Source: a virus. Taken from it: a stretch of 31,149 nucleotides of DNA. The DNA is taken from positions 1-31,149 of IMG/VR virus record IMGVR_UViG_3300036770_004095, one strand, 5' to 3'. Each line of letters starts with the position of its first letter. The stretch's first letter is position 1. The position numbers were made by a program, and so were the translations under genes. Of this stretch, positions 23,576 through 31,012 are shown in pieces. The notes under the pieces were generated by a model. That model worked only from the letters and a program-made list of their open reading frames with translations, did no database searches and was not told the DNA's origin.

Positions 23576-24630
23576 GCATCACGCAGGGCAGTGCGCTGCC
23601 GGACGTCACCGTCACCACGGGCAAAACCCAGACCGCGCCAGACTACTACACCGACTATTTGGAGGGTTTGGCGGGAGAAACTGGGGCAGCGTCGACTGCT
23701 CTTGCTCGCACTGCGGAGCAAGGAATCGCTGGGTATGACCCGTTGCAGACCACCGGCTACGGCATGGTCGAGAGCGGAGCGGGTTCATACAAGGACTACT
23801 TGAGCGGCGCGGCGAAGACGGCGGCGCTGCCTGCGGCGGGGATTGACACGGCCCGCATCGGGCAGTTGATGGACCCGTACCGGACGAACGTCGTCGACGA
23901 GATGGCGCGTCTGTCGCAGCAGAACATCCAGCGCAACGTCCTGCCGAGCCTGAAGGCGGGGTTTGTGGGCTCGGGCAACCTGGGAAGCCAGCGGTACGCC
24001 GGGGCCCTTGGACAGTCCCTGGCGGACATCCAGACGAACCTGACGGGTCAGCAGTACGGTGCGCTCAGCAAGGGCTACAGCGAGGCGCTGAAGGCCTCTC
24101 TGGACGAGTTGCAGTTGCAGAACGAAGCGGCCCGCACGCAGTTGGGGATGGCGGAGAAGGCTCAGCAGATGGGCCTGACGGAAGCCGGGGCTCTGACGAA
24201 GGCGGGGGCGGAGAAGCAGGCCTATGAGCAAGCGAAGCTCGACTACCCTTTGAAGACGGCGCTGGAGGTGGCGGGCCTGATGCGTGGCCTGCAAGTGCCG
24301 ATGTCAGAGACGGAGACCCGCACCGGCCCGCTGCCGGGCGCGTACGAGACGTCTGACCTCGCCAACGTCCTGGGCATTCTGACGGCGCTGGGTTCGATCA
24401 AGACGGCCGGCGGCAGCAGTGCTGGTGGCGATTTCCTGAGTTGGGTTGGTGGTGGCCTGAAGCAGTTGTTGCCTGACGACTGGTCAAACATTTTTGGCGG
24501 CGGCTTTACGGTTGATCCAGGCGAATATGCCGGTGTCAATGCATCTGGCGTGCCGGTTTATTACGACCAACAAACTGGCAAGTATTACGATTACAACGGC
24601 AGAGAAGTCGCAACGTCTGGGACGGACTAA
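23572..24630 (+). CDS. Helical internal virion protein
   Basis: The protein has 352 residues; AGGAGG lies 5 bases before ATG 23572. It is mostly alpha-helical with Ala/Gln/Glu/Leu runs: IDTARIGQLMDPYRTNVVDE, QQNIQRNVLPSLKAGFVG, SGNLGSQRYAGALGQSLAD, TGQQYGALSKGYSEALKAS. The pattern matches, from memory, internal/ejection proteins of aquatic podoviruses that lie between the largest ejection protein and a transglycosylase. The last 50 residues change character: a lower-GC segment encodes a Tyr-rich beta-like tail (VPVYYDQQTGKYYDYNG). It starts inside the stop codon of the upstream gene. No enzyme motif is visible. Confidence 0.65.
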   Translation: MSITQGSALPDVTVTTGKTQTAPDYYTDYLEGLAGETGAASTALARTAEQGIAGYDPLQTTGYGMVESGAGSYKDYLSGAAKTAALPAAGIDTARIGQLMDPYRTNVVDEMARLSQQNIQRNVLPSLKAGFVGSGNLGSQRYAGALGQSLADIQTNLTGQQYGALSKGYSEALKASLDELQLQNEAARTQLGMAEKAQQMGLTEAGALTKAGAEKQAYEQAKLDYPLKTALEVAGLMRGLQVPMSETETRTGPLPGAYETSDLANVLGILTALGSIKTAGGSSAGGDFLSWVGGGLKQLLPDDWSNIFGGGFTVDPGEYAGVNASGVPVYYDQQTGKYYDYNGREVATSGTD

Positions 24631-24633
24631 CAA

Positions 24634-26271
24634 ATGGCCAAAGAAACCATCGGTTATCTCCCCGGGCAGGATCCGGGAGATATTGCGGTCACTCGCGAGT
24701 ATCAAGAGGCGTTGCAGACGATGCTCGACTCGCTTGATGCCCGCAAGAACCAGATGTTCGACCCGCAGATGCTGGCGCTGGCCGAGGGTTTCCTCAAGCC
24801 GACGCAGACGGGATCCTTCGGGGAGAGCCTGGGGTATGCGGTGGCCGGTGCGCGGCAGGCGGGCGAGTTGGAGGCCAAGAGGAATCGCGAGCTTGCCGAA
24901 GCCCGTCTGGGGCTGGCTGGGCAGCAGGTCGCGCTCCAGCGCCAGAAGGCCCGTGAGCGGATGTTTGGGCAGGCGATGGGAGAGCCTACAGGCGCTCCAG
25001 GGGCCGCAGGTGAGGGTGAGGGTGCGCCGCCGTCTGCTGCGGGCGCTACGGCCCCTTCTGGTGGCCCTGTGGGGGCGTCTGACGTGGCGGCGGGTGTGGC
25101 GCAGGCTGGTGCCGGTCGTTTGACGGGTGGCATCCAGTTGGTGCCGCCGGACAAGTCCTTCCCGACGTACCGGCAGTTCATGGCTCAGCAGAGGAACGAT
25201 CCGTCGGTCTCGTTCACTGAGGCGAACAAGCGGTGGCAGGACTTGCAGTCCAAGAGGATGGAAGTGCGCGAGGGTGGGGTGTTCGACCGCGCCACGGGCA
25301 TGTTCTACCCGACGCCGAAGGCTGACACGGTCGAGCGGCAGATTGCCGGCCAGACCTACAAGGTGCCGACCACCTGGGCGTTGCAGTACGACAGCGCGGA
25401 TCCGCAGACGCGGCGGATGATGGAGCAGCAGTTCCTGTCTGGCGGTGCGGATGTCGGTGCGGAGCCTGGGGCAGCGCCCAGAACGGTTGGGCCGAGGAGC
25501 GAGAGCCAACGAGCGGTTGAGAAAATCGAGCGGGAGACTCGGGCGCAGGAACGGGCGAAGACGGCAGCGCAGCGCGAGGTTGAAGCGATGCCGCGGCTGG
25601 AGACGGCGATGCGCCTGGATCAGACCTCGCGGCGGCTGATGGGGTACGTCTCTCGAAGCCCCCAGGCCTTCGGCATCTTCCAGAAGCAGGGCGTCCTGCC
25701 GGCAATCGCGACTCTCATCAACGAGGGCATCACCGCAGGCAGTACGCGAATTGCTTTGGGCGGGTTTGAGGACGCCATGCGCAAGGCGGACAAGAACATC
25801 AAGCAAGCCGACCTCGACAACATCTTGCGCGTGGCGGGTGACTTTGCCGAGTTGGAGCTTCAGTTCCGCCGACTGTACCTGTCGGGCCAGGGGCAGGGGT
25901 CGATATCGAACATGGAGGCCGCAATAGTGCCGCGCTTGTCGGGCTCGGTCAGCGATTCGCCTCGGGCCCTGATGACGAAGGCCAAGCTGGTGCAGATGCG
26001 TGCTCAGCATGACATCAAGGTGATCCAGACGTGGCGCGAGATGAAGCGCCAGAATCCTGAGTTGTCCTACCTTGACTTCGAGATGTCCCCGGTCTACGAG
26101 ACCATGCTCAAGCAGTACGACGACGCTCTGCTGAAGGAGTTCGGCGACGAGTCTACGCTGCCTGCTCGCTCTGCTGCGCCTGCTGCTCGACCTGCGCGTC
26201 CGGCCGCACAGGGGGCGCAGCCATACGGAAACGCTCGCAGTCGGGTGCAGGGCATCCTTGGAGGTCAATGA
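24634..26271 (+). CDS. Helical internal virion protein with disordered linker
   Basis: The protein has 545 residues; ATG 24634 has no strong ribosome-binding site. Residues about 55-120 form a helical region (YAVAGARQAGELEAKRNREL, LAGQQVALQRQKARERM). A Gly/Ala/Pro-rich linker follows (about 125-165). The C-terminal half is helical again: TRIALGGFEDAMRKADKNIK, FAELELQFRRLYLSGQGQG and a run including AKLVQMRAQHDIKVIQTWRE. I recognise the general layout from podovirus internal proteins, not a named family. It is followed by a 4-base overlap with the transglycosylase gene. It probably belongs to the ejection apparatus with its neighbours. Confidence 0.6.
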   Translation: MAKETIGYLPGQDPGDIAVTREYQEALQTMLDSLDARKNQMFDPQMLALAEGFLKPTQTGSFGESLGYAVAGARQAGELEAKRNRELAEARLGLAGQQVALQRQKARERMFGQAMGEPTGAPGAAGEGEGAPPSAAGATAPSGGPVGASDVAAGVAQAGAGRLTGGIQLVPPDKSFPTYRQFMAQQRNDPSVSFTEANKRWQDLQSKRMEVREGGVFDRATGMFYPTPKADTVERQIAGQTYKVPTTWALQYDSADPQTRRMMEQQFLSGGADVGAEPGAAPRTVGPRSESQRAVEKIERETRAQERAKTAAQREVEAMPRLETAMRLDQTSRRLMGYVSRSPQAFGIFQKQGVLPAIATLINEGITAGSTRIALGGFEDAMRKADKNIKQADLDNILRVAGDFAELELQFRRLYLSGQGQGSISNMEAAIVPRLSGSVSDSPRALMTKAKLVQMRAQHDIKVIQTWREMKRQNPELSYLDFEMSPVYETMLKQYDDALLKEFGDESTLPARSAAPAARPARPAAQGAQPYGNARSRVQGILGGQ

Positions 26272-27998
26272 TGGCGAACCTGTCGTTCCTGTCGGCGCTG
26301 AATGAAGAGCAGCGGCAGTTCGCTGAGATCATCCGTCGGCGTGCCCGCGAGATGGGCGTGCCGGAAGATCTGGCGGTGGCGGTGGCGTATCAGGAGTCGC
26401 GGCTGAACCCGGCGACCAAGGACAGCCGCAGGGGCGCGGTGGGCATCATGCAGGTGTTGCCGTCCACGGCAAGGGATATGGGCCTGGGTGAGCGCGAGCT
26501 TCGCGATCCGATGCGCAACATCGATGCTGGCCTGATGTACCTGAAGCAGGCACTGCGCGAGACGCAAGACCCTGCCCTGGCGGTCATCTACTACAACGCC
26601 GGCCCGGGCGGGCTGCGGCAGTTCGACCAGGGCGGCGATCTCCCGAAGGAGACGGAGAACTACCTGCTGGCGCTGAAGGGCTACGGTGCGTTCCGCTCTG
26701 AACCGCCGTCTGAACCGCCATCTGAACCGGGTTTGAACCGCCCTGAACCGTCTGAACCGGACCCGTACCAGATACCGGACCTGTCCGCGATCGAGGCGGA
26801 GCAGGAGCGCCGGATGGCGCAGTTGATCGGCGGCGGTGCTGGTGCAGGGCTGGCCGGCGGCCGGATGCTCGGGCGTGGGGCTGGTGCTGGCGTTCAGGCG
26901 CTGGGCCGCTCGTTCGGCCAGGGCATGGCTCAAGGAACAGCGCCCCCTACTGGGGGAGGCATGCCCACCCCTATGGGGGGGCCACAAGGGGGGCCAGCAG
27001 GCCCGCGTCCTTTGCTGGGTGCTCCCACTGCTGCGCCGCCGGGTGGCCCGATGGGTGCGCCTGGAGCCCCGTCGATCCTGACGGCTGCGCCTGCTGGCGG
27101 ACCTGTGGGTGGCCCGGCGGGGCCGGTGGGTGGCCCTGCGGGCACGGCGGCGCAGGCCGTGCGGGTGCGCCAGGGCACGCCTGGGGATGCGGGCACGACC
27201 GGCGTGCAGCGCATGCGGTTCAACGAGCAGACCGCGCAGCAGGCGGCCCGCACGAAGGCGGCCAGCAGCATGTTCGACGAACTGATGCGGCGCGGCGTGG
27301 TGCCGGCGAATGCCTCCCAGGTGCTCGCGGGCATGCCGGACCTGTCGGCCACGCAGAGCGGCATCCTCGTGCCTCAGTCGACGATGATGGAGCCCCAGGC
27401 CCCCCGGCCACCGCAGTCGCCGCTGGAGCGCACTGCACAGGCCCAGGAGGCTCAGAGACGCGCCAGGATGACGCAGACGCTCGCGGGCATGGGCAGGCCT
27501 GGGTCACCCCCTCTGCCGCCCGCTGTGACGCCTCCTGCGCCCGTCCAGGGCACGTTGCCGCCCCCCCCTGCCCCGAAGGTGGGCGCGTTGGAGCAAGTGG
27601 GCCAAGAGTTCCAGCAGATGGCCCGCAGAGGCATTTCCGCGGTTCAGCCGCTGGCGTCGGTGGCCATGAAGTACATCGCCCCCCCGCTGGCCGGCGCGGA
27701 GGCAGGGCGGCAGTTCTCGGGCATGATGCAGGACGTCCAGGCCGAGGAGCCCGACTACGTGCGTGCGGCGCTGCGCGGCCTGGGCGGCACCGCCTCGCTG
27801 GCGTCGATGGTTCCGCCGCTGGCCCCGTTCGCCATACCGATCGCAGCAGGGGCTCCGGTCGTCGAGTCGATGCGCGAGCGCATGCTGGCGCAGCCGGACG
27901 TGCCGGATGAACCGCTCACGCAGGCGGAGATCGAGATGTACTCGCGGCCGTCCTTCAGGATGCCAGCGATGCGATCTTCTGCGCAGCCTCAGCGCTGA
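26268..27998 (+). CDS. Virion lytic transglycosylase (SLT/GH23) ejection protein
   Basis: The protein has 576 residues. ATG 26268 overlaps the upstream stop; ATG 26271 is an equally good alternative. Residues about 16-140 are a lytic transglycosylase domain: catalytic Glu43 in AYQESRLNP, GIMQVLPSTARDMG (59-72), AVIYYNAGPGGL (105-116) and ETENYLLAL. Such domains open the cell-wall layer as phage DNA enters, as in T7 gp16. A Pro-Ser-Glu repeat linker follows (about 144-165), then long Gly/Pro/Ala-rich disorder, and a C-terminal Ala/Pro-rich hydrophobic segment (about 460-540) that could enter the membrane. It ends the plus-strand block; its last 44 bases overlap the minus-strand operon. Confidence 0.85.
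   Translation: MMANLSFLSALNEEQRQFAEIIRRRAREMGVPEDLAVAVAYQESRLNPATKDSRRGAVGIMQVLPSTARDMGLGERELRDPMRNIDAGLMYLKQALRETQDPALAVIYYNAGPGGLRQFDQGGDLPKETENYLLALKGYGAFRSEPPSEPPSEPGLNRPEPSEPDPYQIPDLSAIEAEQERRMAQLIGGGAGAGLAGGRMLGRGAGAGVQALGRSFGQGMAQGTAPPTGGGMPTPMGGPQGGPAGPRPLLGAPTAAPPGGPMGAPGAPSILTAAPAGGPVGGPAGPVGGPAGTAAQAVRVRQGTPGDAGTTGVQRMRFNEQTAQQAARTKAASSMFDELMRRGVVPANASQVLAGMPDLSATQSGILVPQSTMMEPQAPRPPQSPLERTAQAQEAQRRARMTQTLAGMGRPGSPPLPPAVTPPAPVQGTLPPPPAPKVGALEQVGQEFQQMARRGISAVQPLASVAMKYIAPPLAGAEAGRQFSGMMQDVQAEEPDYVRAALRGLGGTASLASMVPPLAPFAIPIAAGAPVVESMRERMLAQPDVPDEPLTQAEIEMYSRPSFRMPAMRSSAQPQR
26697..26760 (+). repeat. Six TGAACCG units encoding a Pro-Ser-Glu linker
   Basis: TGAACCG recurs six times with spacings of 9-12 bases and spells a (P)SEP-type linker between the transglycosylase domain and the rest of the protein. 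Copy number may vary between relatives. Confidence 0.75.
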
Positions 27999-28161
27999 TC
28001 GGCCGCACCAATGCGATGAGCCGCAGCCGCTCCTGATGGCGGCTGTAGGCGTCGATCTTGCGGCCGAAGTCGATGACGTTCACGCCGTCGGCGTACTGAC
28101 CCCCCGGGTCTTTGTCGTCGACGTACAGGAAGATCTGCCGGATGGTCGCGTCGTCGATCAT
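27955..28161 (-). CDS. Small phage protein of unknown function, last gene of the minus-strand operon
   Basis: I use ATG 28161, which gives 68 residues. It has GGAAG at about 6 bases and an ATGA overlap with the upstream stop; a GTG start at 28182 would lie inside that gene. The N-terminal half has a strand-like VDD(K)DP motif and YADGVNVIDFGRKIDAYSR. The C-terminal half is helical (HQERLRLIALVRPISAEAAQ). No known motif was recognised. Its end lies 44 bases inside the 3' end of the convergent transglycosylase gene. Confidence 0.6.
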   Translation of the reverse strand: MIDDATIRQIFLYVDDKDPGGQYADGVNVIDFGRKIDAYSRHQERLRLIALVRPISAEAAQKIASLAS

Positions 28162-28361
28162 CGCGACTTCCACTCTTCCCACCGGACGATGGTGTTGCGG
28201 GCGATCACCCGCTGAGCCATCGCCTTGTAGGGGAAGTCCTCGTCGGCAATGAACTGGGCGATCTTGTCATGCTGCTGGAGGGATACCTCGTGCAGCTTCG
28301 CGTCGCGCTCGTTGTCGAAGAGGCGTCCGTCGGACGTCTGGAATGCAGGGACTTGTTTCAT
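28158..28361 (-). CDS. Small conserved phage protein (DGRLFDNERDA type)
   Basis: I use ATG 28361 (67 residues), which forms an ATGA overlap with the end of the exonuclease gene; the frame is open farther upstream but that part lies inside the exonuclease gene. The N-terminus (MKQVPAFQTSDGRLFDNERD, then AKLHEVSLQQ) is a short beta-hairpin-then-helix pattern that recurs in small phage proteins. The C-terminus has VIARNTIVRWEEWKSR. The function is unknown. Its position after the exonuclease might point to a modulator of that enzyme, but this is only a guess from order. Confidence 0.6.
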   Translation of the reverse strand: MKQVPAFQTSDGRLFDNERDAKLHEVSLQQHDKIAQFIADEDFPYKAMAQRVIARNTIVRWEEWKSR

Positions 28362-29110
28362 CGGTGGTTGTTCTTCAGTTGCCAGAATTGCAGGAGGTGA
28401 CAGAACATCTGCCACCCGGTTGAGATGTCGTCTTCGGTCCACTCCTTCAAGACGGACAGCCCCGGGATAGAGCGCGAGACGAAGAGGTTGGCGCACCGCG
28501 CCTGGGGCATGCCCAGGCCGACTCGGTACGCTGCCAGTTGCATGCGGTGCTCATCGTAGCCGTCGACCTTGTCCGGATCGGTGAACTCCTTGGTCTTGAC
28601 GTCCACGACGAAGCCTGGGGCGTGCAGATCGACCTTGCCGCCGAAGCCGAGTTCGTGGCAGAACGACCGCTCTGCAACCCACGGCTGGTGGCCGTAGGTG
28701 CTCAGCAGGAGGTTGTGGGCGCCTTGGACGTGCTCGCGGTGCCGATCGTACTGCTGGCCCATGTAGAACGCCTCGATGGCCGCGTGGATGTCCGTGCCGG
28801 CGTCTGCGGCCGAGCGGGTCTGCTCCTGGCTGTCGTCGATGATCCTGGCGATGAACTCCGCATCCGACTCCGAGTCGATCTTGGGCAGCGTGAGCGCGGC
28901 CAGGAGCACCTGCTCTTGCAGCCACCGACGCAGGCCGGGCTTGTCGGCGACCCCCAGGATGGTGGTCACGCTGGGGGCGAGGTTCTGGGTGCGGGCGTCG
29001 CGCAAGGTGGTGTTGCGGCGCTTTCCGTTGGCGCCGATCGTCGTGTACGCCGGCTCACCGTCGCGGGTGTACCAGTGTCCTGATTCTGCTGCTTTGGCGA
29101 TGAGGGACAT
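28358..29110 (-). CDS. PD-(D/E)XK exonuclease, RecB/Cas4-like phage nuclease
   Basis: I chose ATG 29110 (250 residues); the frame is open up to 29239 but the added residues look unconserved. N-terminal PSVTTILGVADKPGLRRWL is usual in phage nucleases of this type. The core has GTDIHAAIEAF (His109), Glu147 (AERSF), Asp161 in GFGGKVDLH, Asp170-x-Lys172 in FVVDVKTKEF, and MQLAAYRVG (Gln191), the full RecB-family motif set. Such enzymes resect double-stranded ends for recombination or replication; no recombinase partner is visible in the window. CAGGA lies very close to the start, so translation probably relies on coupling to the upstream gene. Confidence 0.88.
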   Translation of the reverse strand: MSLIAKAAESGHWYTRDGEPAYTTIGANGKRRNTTLRDARTQNLAPSVTTILGVADKPGLRRWLQEQVLLAALTLPKIDSESDAEFIARIIDDSQEQTRSAADAGTDIHAAIEAFYMGQQYDRHREHVQGAHNLLLSTYGHQPWVAERSFCHELGFGGKVDLHAPGFVVDVKTKEFTDPDKVDGYDEHRMQLAAYRVGLGMPQARCANLFVSRSIPGLSVLKEWTEDDISTGWQMFCHLLQFWQLKNNHR

Positions 29111-29412
29111 TTCCTGTTCCGTTCTCTGAATCGAGCACTGCGCTCGGTTGGTGTCAATCCCGGAGGGCGTTGCTTGTCGGGGCCAGAACCCCAGCCATAG
29201 ACAGGAACTCTGAACCTGCCGATGGTGTCCTGCCGCCACAAGACCACGTGTATCAAGTTCTGGCGGTACAGCACGTGAATGAGTTTGCGGGCGGTGTTGT
29301 GCGCGAGACCTGATTCCTCGAAGACGTCAGATGTAGAGCCACCCTTGCGGTACAGCAATTCGATGGCCTTTGCATATGCCGTGACGTTACTCAGATTCTT
29401 GTTGAGTCCCAT
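28966..29412 (-). CDS. HTH/winged-helix regulator-like protein with a 3' extension into the exonuclease gene
   Basis: The frame gives 148 residues. ATG 29412 has GAGG at 7 bases. Residues about 11-57 form a helix-turn-helix (AYAKAIELLYRKGGSTSDVF, ESGLAHNTARKLIHVLYR), and LIHVVLWRQDTIGRFRVPVY (53-72) looks like the wing. A basic tail (TPTERSARFRERNRK) ends at residue 101. The remaining 47 residues lie inside the exonuclease gene and look like a shadow of it: Lys101 ends exactly where the exonuclease ATG begins, and a TGA there would have given the usual ATGA junction. The protein probably controls this operon or another; the target is unknown. Confidence 0.65.
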   Translation of the reverse strand: MGLNKNLSNVTAYAKAIELLYRKGGSTSDVFEESGLAHNTARKLIHVLYRQNLIHVVLWRQDTIGRFRVPVYGWGSGPDKQRPPGLTPTERSARFRERNRKCPSSPKQQNQDTGTPATVSRRTRRSAPTESAATPPCATPAPRTSPPA

Positions 29413-29563
29413 GAGGTATCCTCATCTCACACGGCACGCCTTCCAGTTCCCACGGGCCTGTCCATACTTGCCGCTCATGCGGCGGGTCGGTGTGGCGGCG
29501 GCAGGTGTTGCACTCATCAGCGCCGTAGCCGATGCATCTTGCGACTTCGGCGGGGAGCTTCAT
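29387..29563 (-). CDS. 58-residue Cys-containing putative zinc-binding phage protein
   Basis: This is a short gene with an ATG at 29563 and TAA at 29387-29389. The ATG overlaps the stop of the upstream gene (ATGA). The product begins MKLPAEVARCIGYGADECNT and has four Cys: Cys10, Cys18, Cys21 (ECNTC) and Cys45 (VPCEM), with Arg/His-rich CRRHTDPPHERQ between. A CxxC pair plus outlying cysteines suggests a small zinc-finger-like fold, as in several small phage proteins. The 3' end overlaps the start of the HTH gene by 26 bases. The function is unknown. Confidence 0.65.
   Translation of the reverse strand: MKLPAEVARCIGYGADECNTCRRHTDPPHERQVWTGPWELEGVPCEMRIPHGTQQESE
29411..29425 (-). promoter_or_regulatory. 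Inverted repeat covering the SD and start codon of the HTH gene
   Basis: ATGAGG-TAT-CCTCAT on the plus strand is a perfect 6-bp inverted repeat with a 3-base loop. On the minus-strand mRNA its 5' arm contains the GAGG ribosome-binding site and its 3' arm ends within the ATG of the HTH gene. It could be an RNA hairpin that limits translation or an operator for the product. Confidence 0.5.
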
Positions 29564-29715
29564 GCTCGCGCCCTTTCGTAAGCCTCGCGCAACGCGTCAC
29601 TGATCTTGACTCCAGCGGCTCGCCACTCTGCAAGCATCTTGCGCTGCTGGGACGCGTATATCCACCACGGGTAGAGGTGGTCTTTTATCCGACGGATGCG
29701 GGTGCGTTGTTTCAT
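29560..29715 (-). CDS. 51-residue basic phage protein
   Basis: I use ATG 29715, which has AAGGAG at 6 bases and an ATGA overlap with the upstream stop; the frame continues to 29799 but that part lies in the upstream gene. The product starts MKQRTRIRRIKDHLYPWW and continues IYASQQRKMLAEWRAAG, with a final helical ISDALREAYERARA. It is Arg/Lys-rich, with a Trp pair. It may bind nucleic acid, but no motif supports that beyond charge. The family is not recognised. Confidence 0.6.
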   Translation of the reverse strand: MKQRTRIRRIKDHLYPWWIYASQQRKMLAEWRAAGVKISDALREAYERARA

Positions 29716-29978
29716 GTCTTGCTCCTTGCGCGAATGGCGGCGGCTGCGTTTTGCAGCCAGCACTCTGCGCCGTCTCCGTTGGTGTAAATGCCTTCGCACA
29801 CCTTCGCGCAGGCTTCGCGCTCTGCTGCGGCGACGAGGGCGGCGAAGCGCTCAAGATCAGCAATACCGCGCAAGTAGGTGCCACCATCCTTGATGACGAG
29901 CGTTGACGGTCGGCCCGCCCAATCGGTTTCAATCGGGATACCAGCCTCCCGCGCCATGCGGATGATGTCTTGGGTCAT
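29712..29978 (-). CDS. Small conserved phage protein, Ea22-like type
   Basis: I use ATG 29978 (88 residues), which has GGAGG at 7 bases; the frame is open to 30041. The order is typical of a common but uncharacterised phage family: MTQDIIRMAREAGIPIE at the start, LERFAALVAAAEREACAKV in the middle and LQNAAAAIRARSKT at the end. Most of it is helical, with a short Gly-rich loop (KDGGTYLRG). Such proteins belong to early-region accessory genes in many phages. It is coupled by ATGA overlaps on both sides. Confidence 0.7.
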   Translation of the reverse strand: MTQDIIRMAREAGIPIETDWAGRPSTLVIKDGGTYLRGIADLERFAALVAAAEREACAKVCEGIYTNGDGAECWLQNAAAAIRARSKT

Positions 29979-30235
29979 TTCTGTCCCTCCGCTTTGGCGA
30001 TGGCGGCGAGGGCTTTTTTCTCCACGCCGTAGGCTTTCCACGCTTCTTGTGGCGGGTCACTCATCAGCATAACGCCATACGCACAAAGCGCCAGTTTCAA
30101 CGCCTCCAGCAGTTCCTGATTCACCTTATGCAACCGGCGCAGTTCATCGGCGGCATAGGGCAGCAGGTGCAGCCTTGCAGACTCGGCGTCCTCAAGCCGG
30201 TCAGCCAGCCGCAGGGCTTCGGGTTTGTCAGCCAT
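29975..30235 (-). CDS. Small helical phage protein, Ea22-like type
   Basis: The protein has 86 residues; AAGGAG lies 7 bases before ATG 30235. The sequence MADKPEALRLADRLEDAES, then AADELRRLHKVNQELLEALK, is a pattern I recall from many phages, with a central coiled-coil-like helix. The C-terminus has VEKKALAAIAKAEGQK. The function is unknown. It overlaps the upstream gene by 8 bases and the downstream gene by 4. Confidence 0.7.
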   Translation of the reverse strand: MADKPEALRLADRLEDAESARLHLLPYAADELRRLHKVNQELLEALKLALCAYGVMLMSDPPQEAWKAYGVEKKALAAIAKAEGQK

Positions 30236-30767
30236 TGTTCTTCTCCTTCAGCGCTCGCTCGACGGCGCGGGCGAAGTTTGACGCCCCCTCGACTACGATG
30301 TATTCGTTCCCCGTGTATGCCTCGTATTCGCGCGCTGCCTCAAGATGATGTGTGTGAAGATGAATCTCCTCATCCGTCAGCGAATGCCACTCGCGGCGTG
30401 GCTGAGCTACCTCCTGCCTGCGCTCCTCAAGGAGCTTGGCAGCGTCATGCCTTGACTGGAGGTTTTTCGCGATGTCTTCCTGCGTCAGTTCCCGCGACTC
30501 GCGGTGGGGTGGGTGGGTGAAGAGGGGCGTCCACTCATGCTCATGCTCTGAGCCCGGAGAAAATTCCGACGCGAGGTATACGTCTGTCCCGCCCGTTAGA
30601 AGCCACGCCACCGGCTCCTGCTCCTCCTGCGCCAGCGCGTCGCGGAGGGCATCTAACGACTCTATAGCAGCGCTCCGCACTGACAGCGGCGCCAGCGACT
30701 GCCACCCCATCACTGCATCAGTGCATGCCTCCAGCGCCTGCTGGGCGGCTTGTCTCAGGGTAGTCAT
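30228..30767 (-). CDS. Phage accessory protein with EPVAWL / PLFTHPP motifs
   Basis: I use ATG 30767 (179 residues), which has GAGG at 6 bases and an ATGA overlap with the upstream stop. The N-terminal helix (TTLRQAAQQALEACTDAVMG) is followed by ESLDALRDALAQEEQEPVAW and WTPLFTHPPHRESRELTQED, the composite pattern of an uncharacterised family in phage early regions. The C-terminal half is helical and charged, with ATGN-type turns (AREYEAYTGNEYIVVEGASN) and a final AVERALKEKNNG. No catalytic residues were recognised. Confidence 0.65.
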   Translation of the reverse strand: MTTLRQAAQQALEACTDAVMGWQSLAPLSVRSAAIESLDALRDALAQEEQEPVAWLLTGGTDVYLASEFSPGSEHEHEWTPLFTHPPHRESRELTQEDIAKNLQSRHDAAKLLEERRQEVAQPRREWHSLTDEEIHLHTHHLEAAREYEAYTGNEYIVVEGASNFARAVERALKEKNNG

Positions 30768-30997
30768 GCCATCCTCTCCCAAGCCGCTGCCGCCACGACG
30801 GCGGTGAAGATCACGACGACCACAACCCAGAACCACATCGTGTCTTCTTTCGGGTCTTCGTCTTCCTGCCCGACGTCGGTGCAGGGCTCTGCGGCTTCGG
30901 GGTGACGCCCTTGGTAGTCGGCCCCGTAAGGCAGACGCCGACGCACTGTCGGCTCGGTGCCGTCATCGAACAACTCGGTCTCGTATTCGTCCTTCAT
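30764..30997 (-). CDS. Small C-terminally anchored membrane protein
   Basis: I use ATG 30997 (77 residues), which has AGGAG at 6 bases; the frame is open to 31081 but the upstream part crosses the hairpin and the neighbouring gene. The first 52 residues are polar and acidic (MKDEYETELFDDGTEPTVRR, EDEDPKEDT). The rest (about 54-73) is a single hydrophobic stretch, MWFWVVVVVIFTAVVAAAAW, with a short charged end (ERMA). This is a tail-anchored layout with the bulk probably in the cytoplasm. The role is unknown; small early membrane proteins in phages sometimes act on host envelope or exclusion functions. Confidence 0.6.
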   Translation of the reverse strand: MKDEYETELFDDGTEPTVRRRLPYGADYQGRHPEAAEPCTDVGQEDEDPKEDTMWFWVVVVVIFTAVVAAAAWERMA

Positions 30998-31012
30998 GTC
31001 GATCTCCTGAAT

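Noticed and set aside
24484-26268. Long minus-strand open frame (594 codons) opposite the 545-residue protein
   Set aside because: It is Arg/His/Leu-rich shadow sequence typical of the strand opposite GC-rich genes, and the plus strand has a coherent, coupled gene there.
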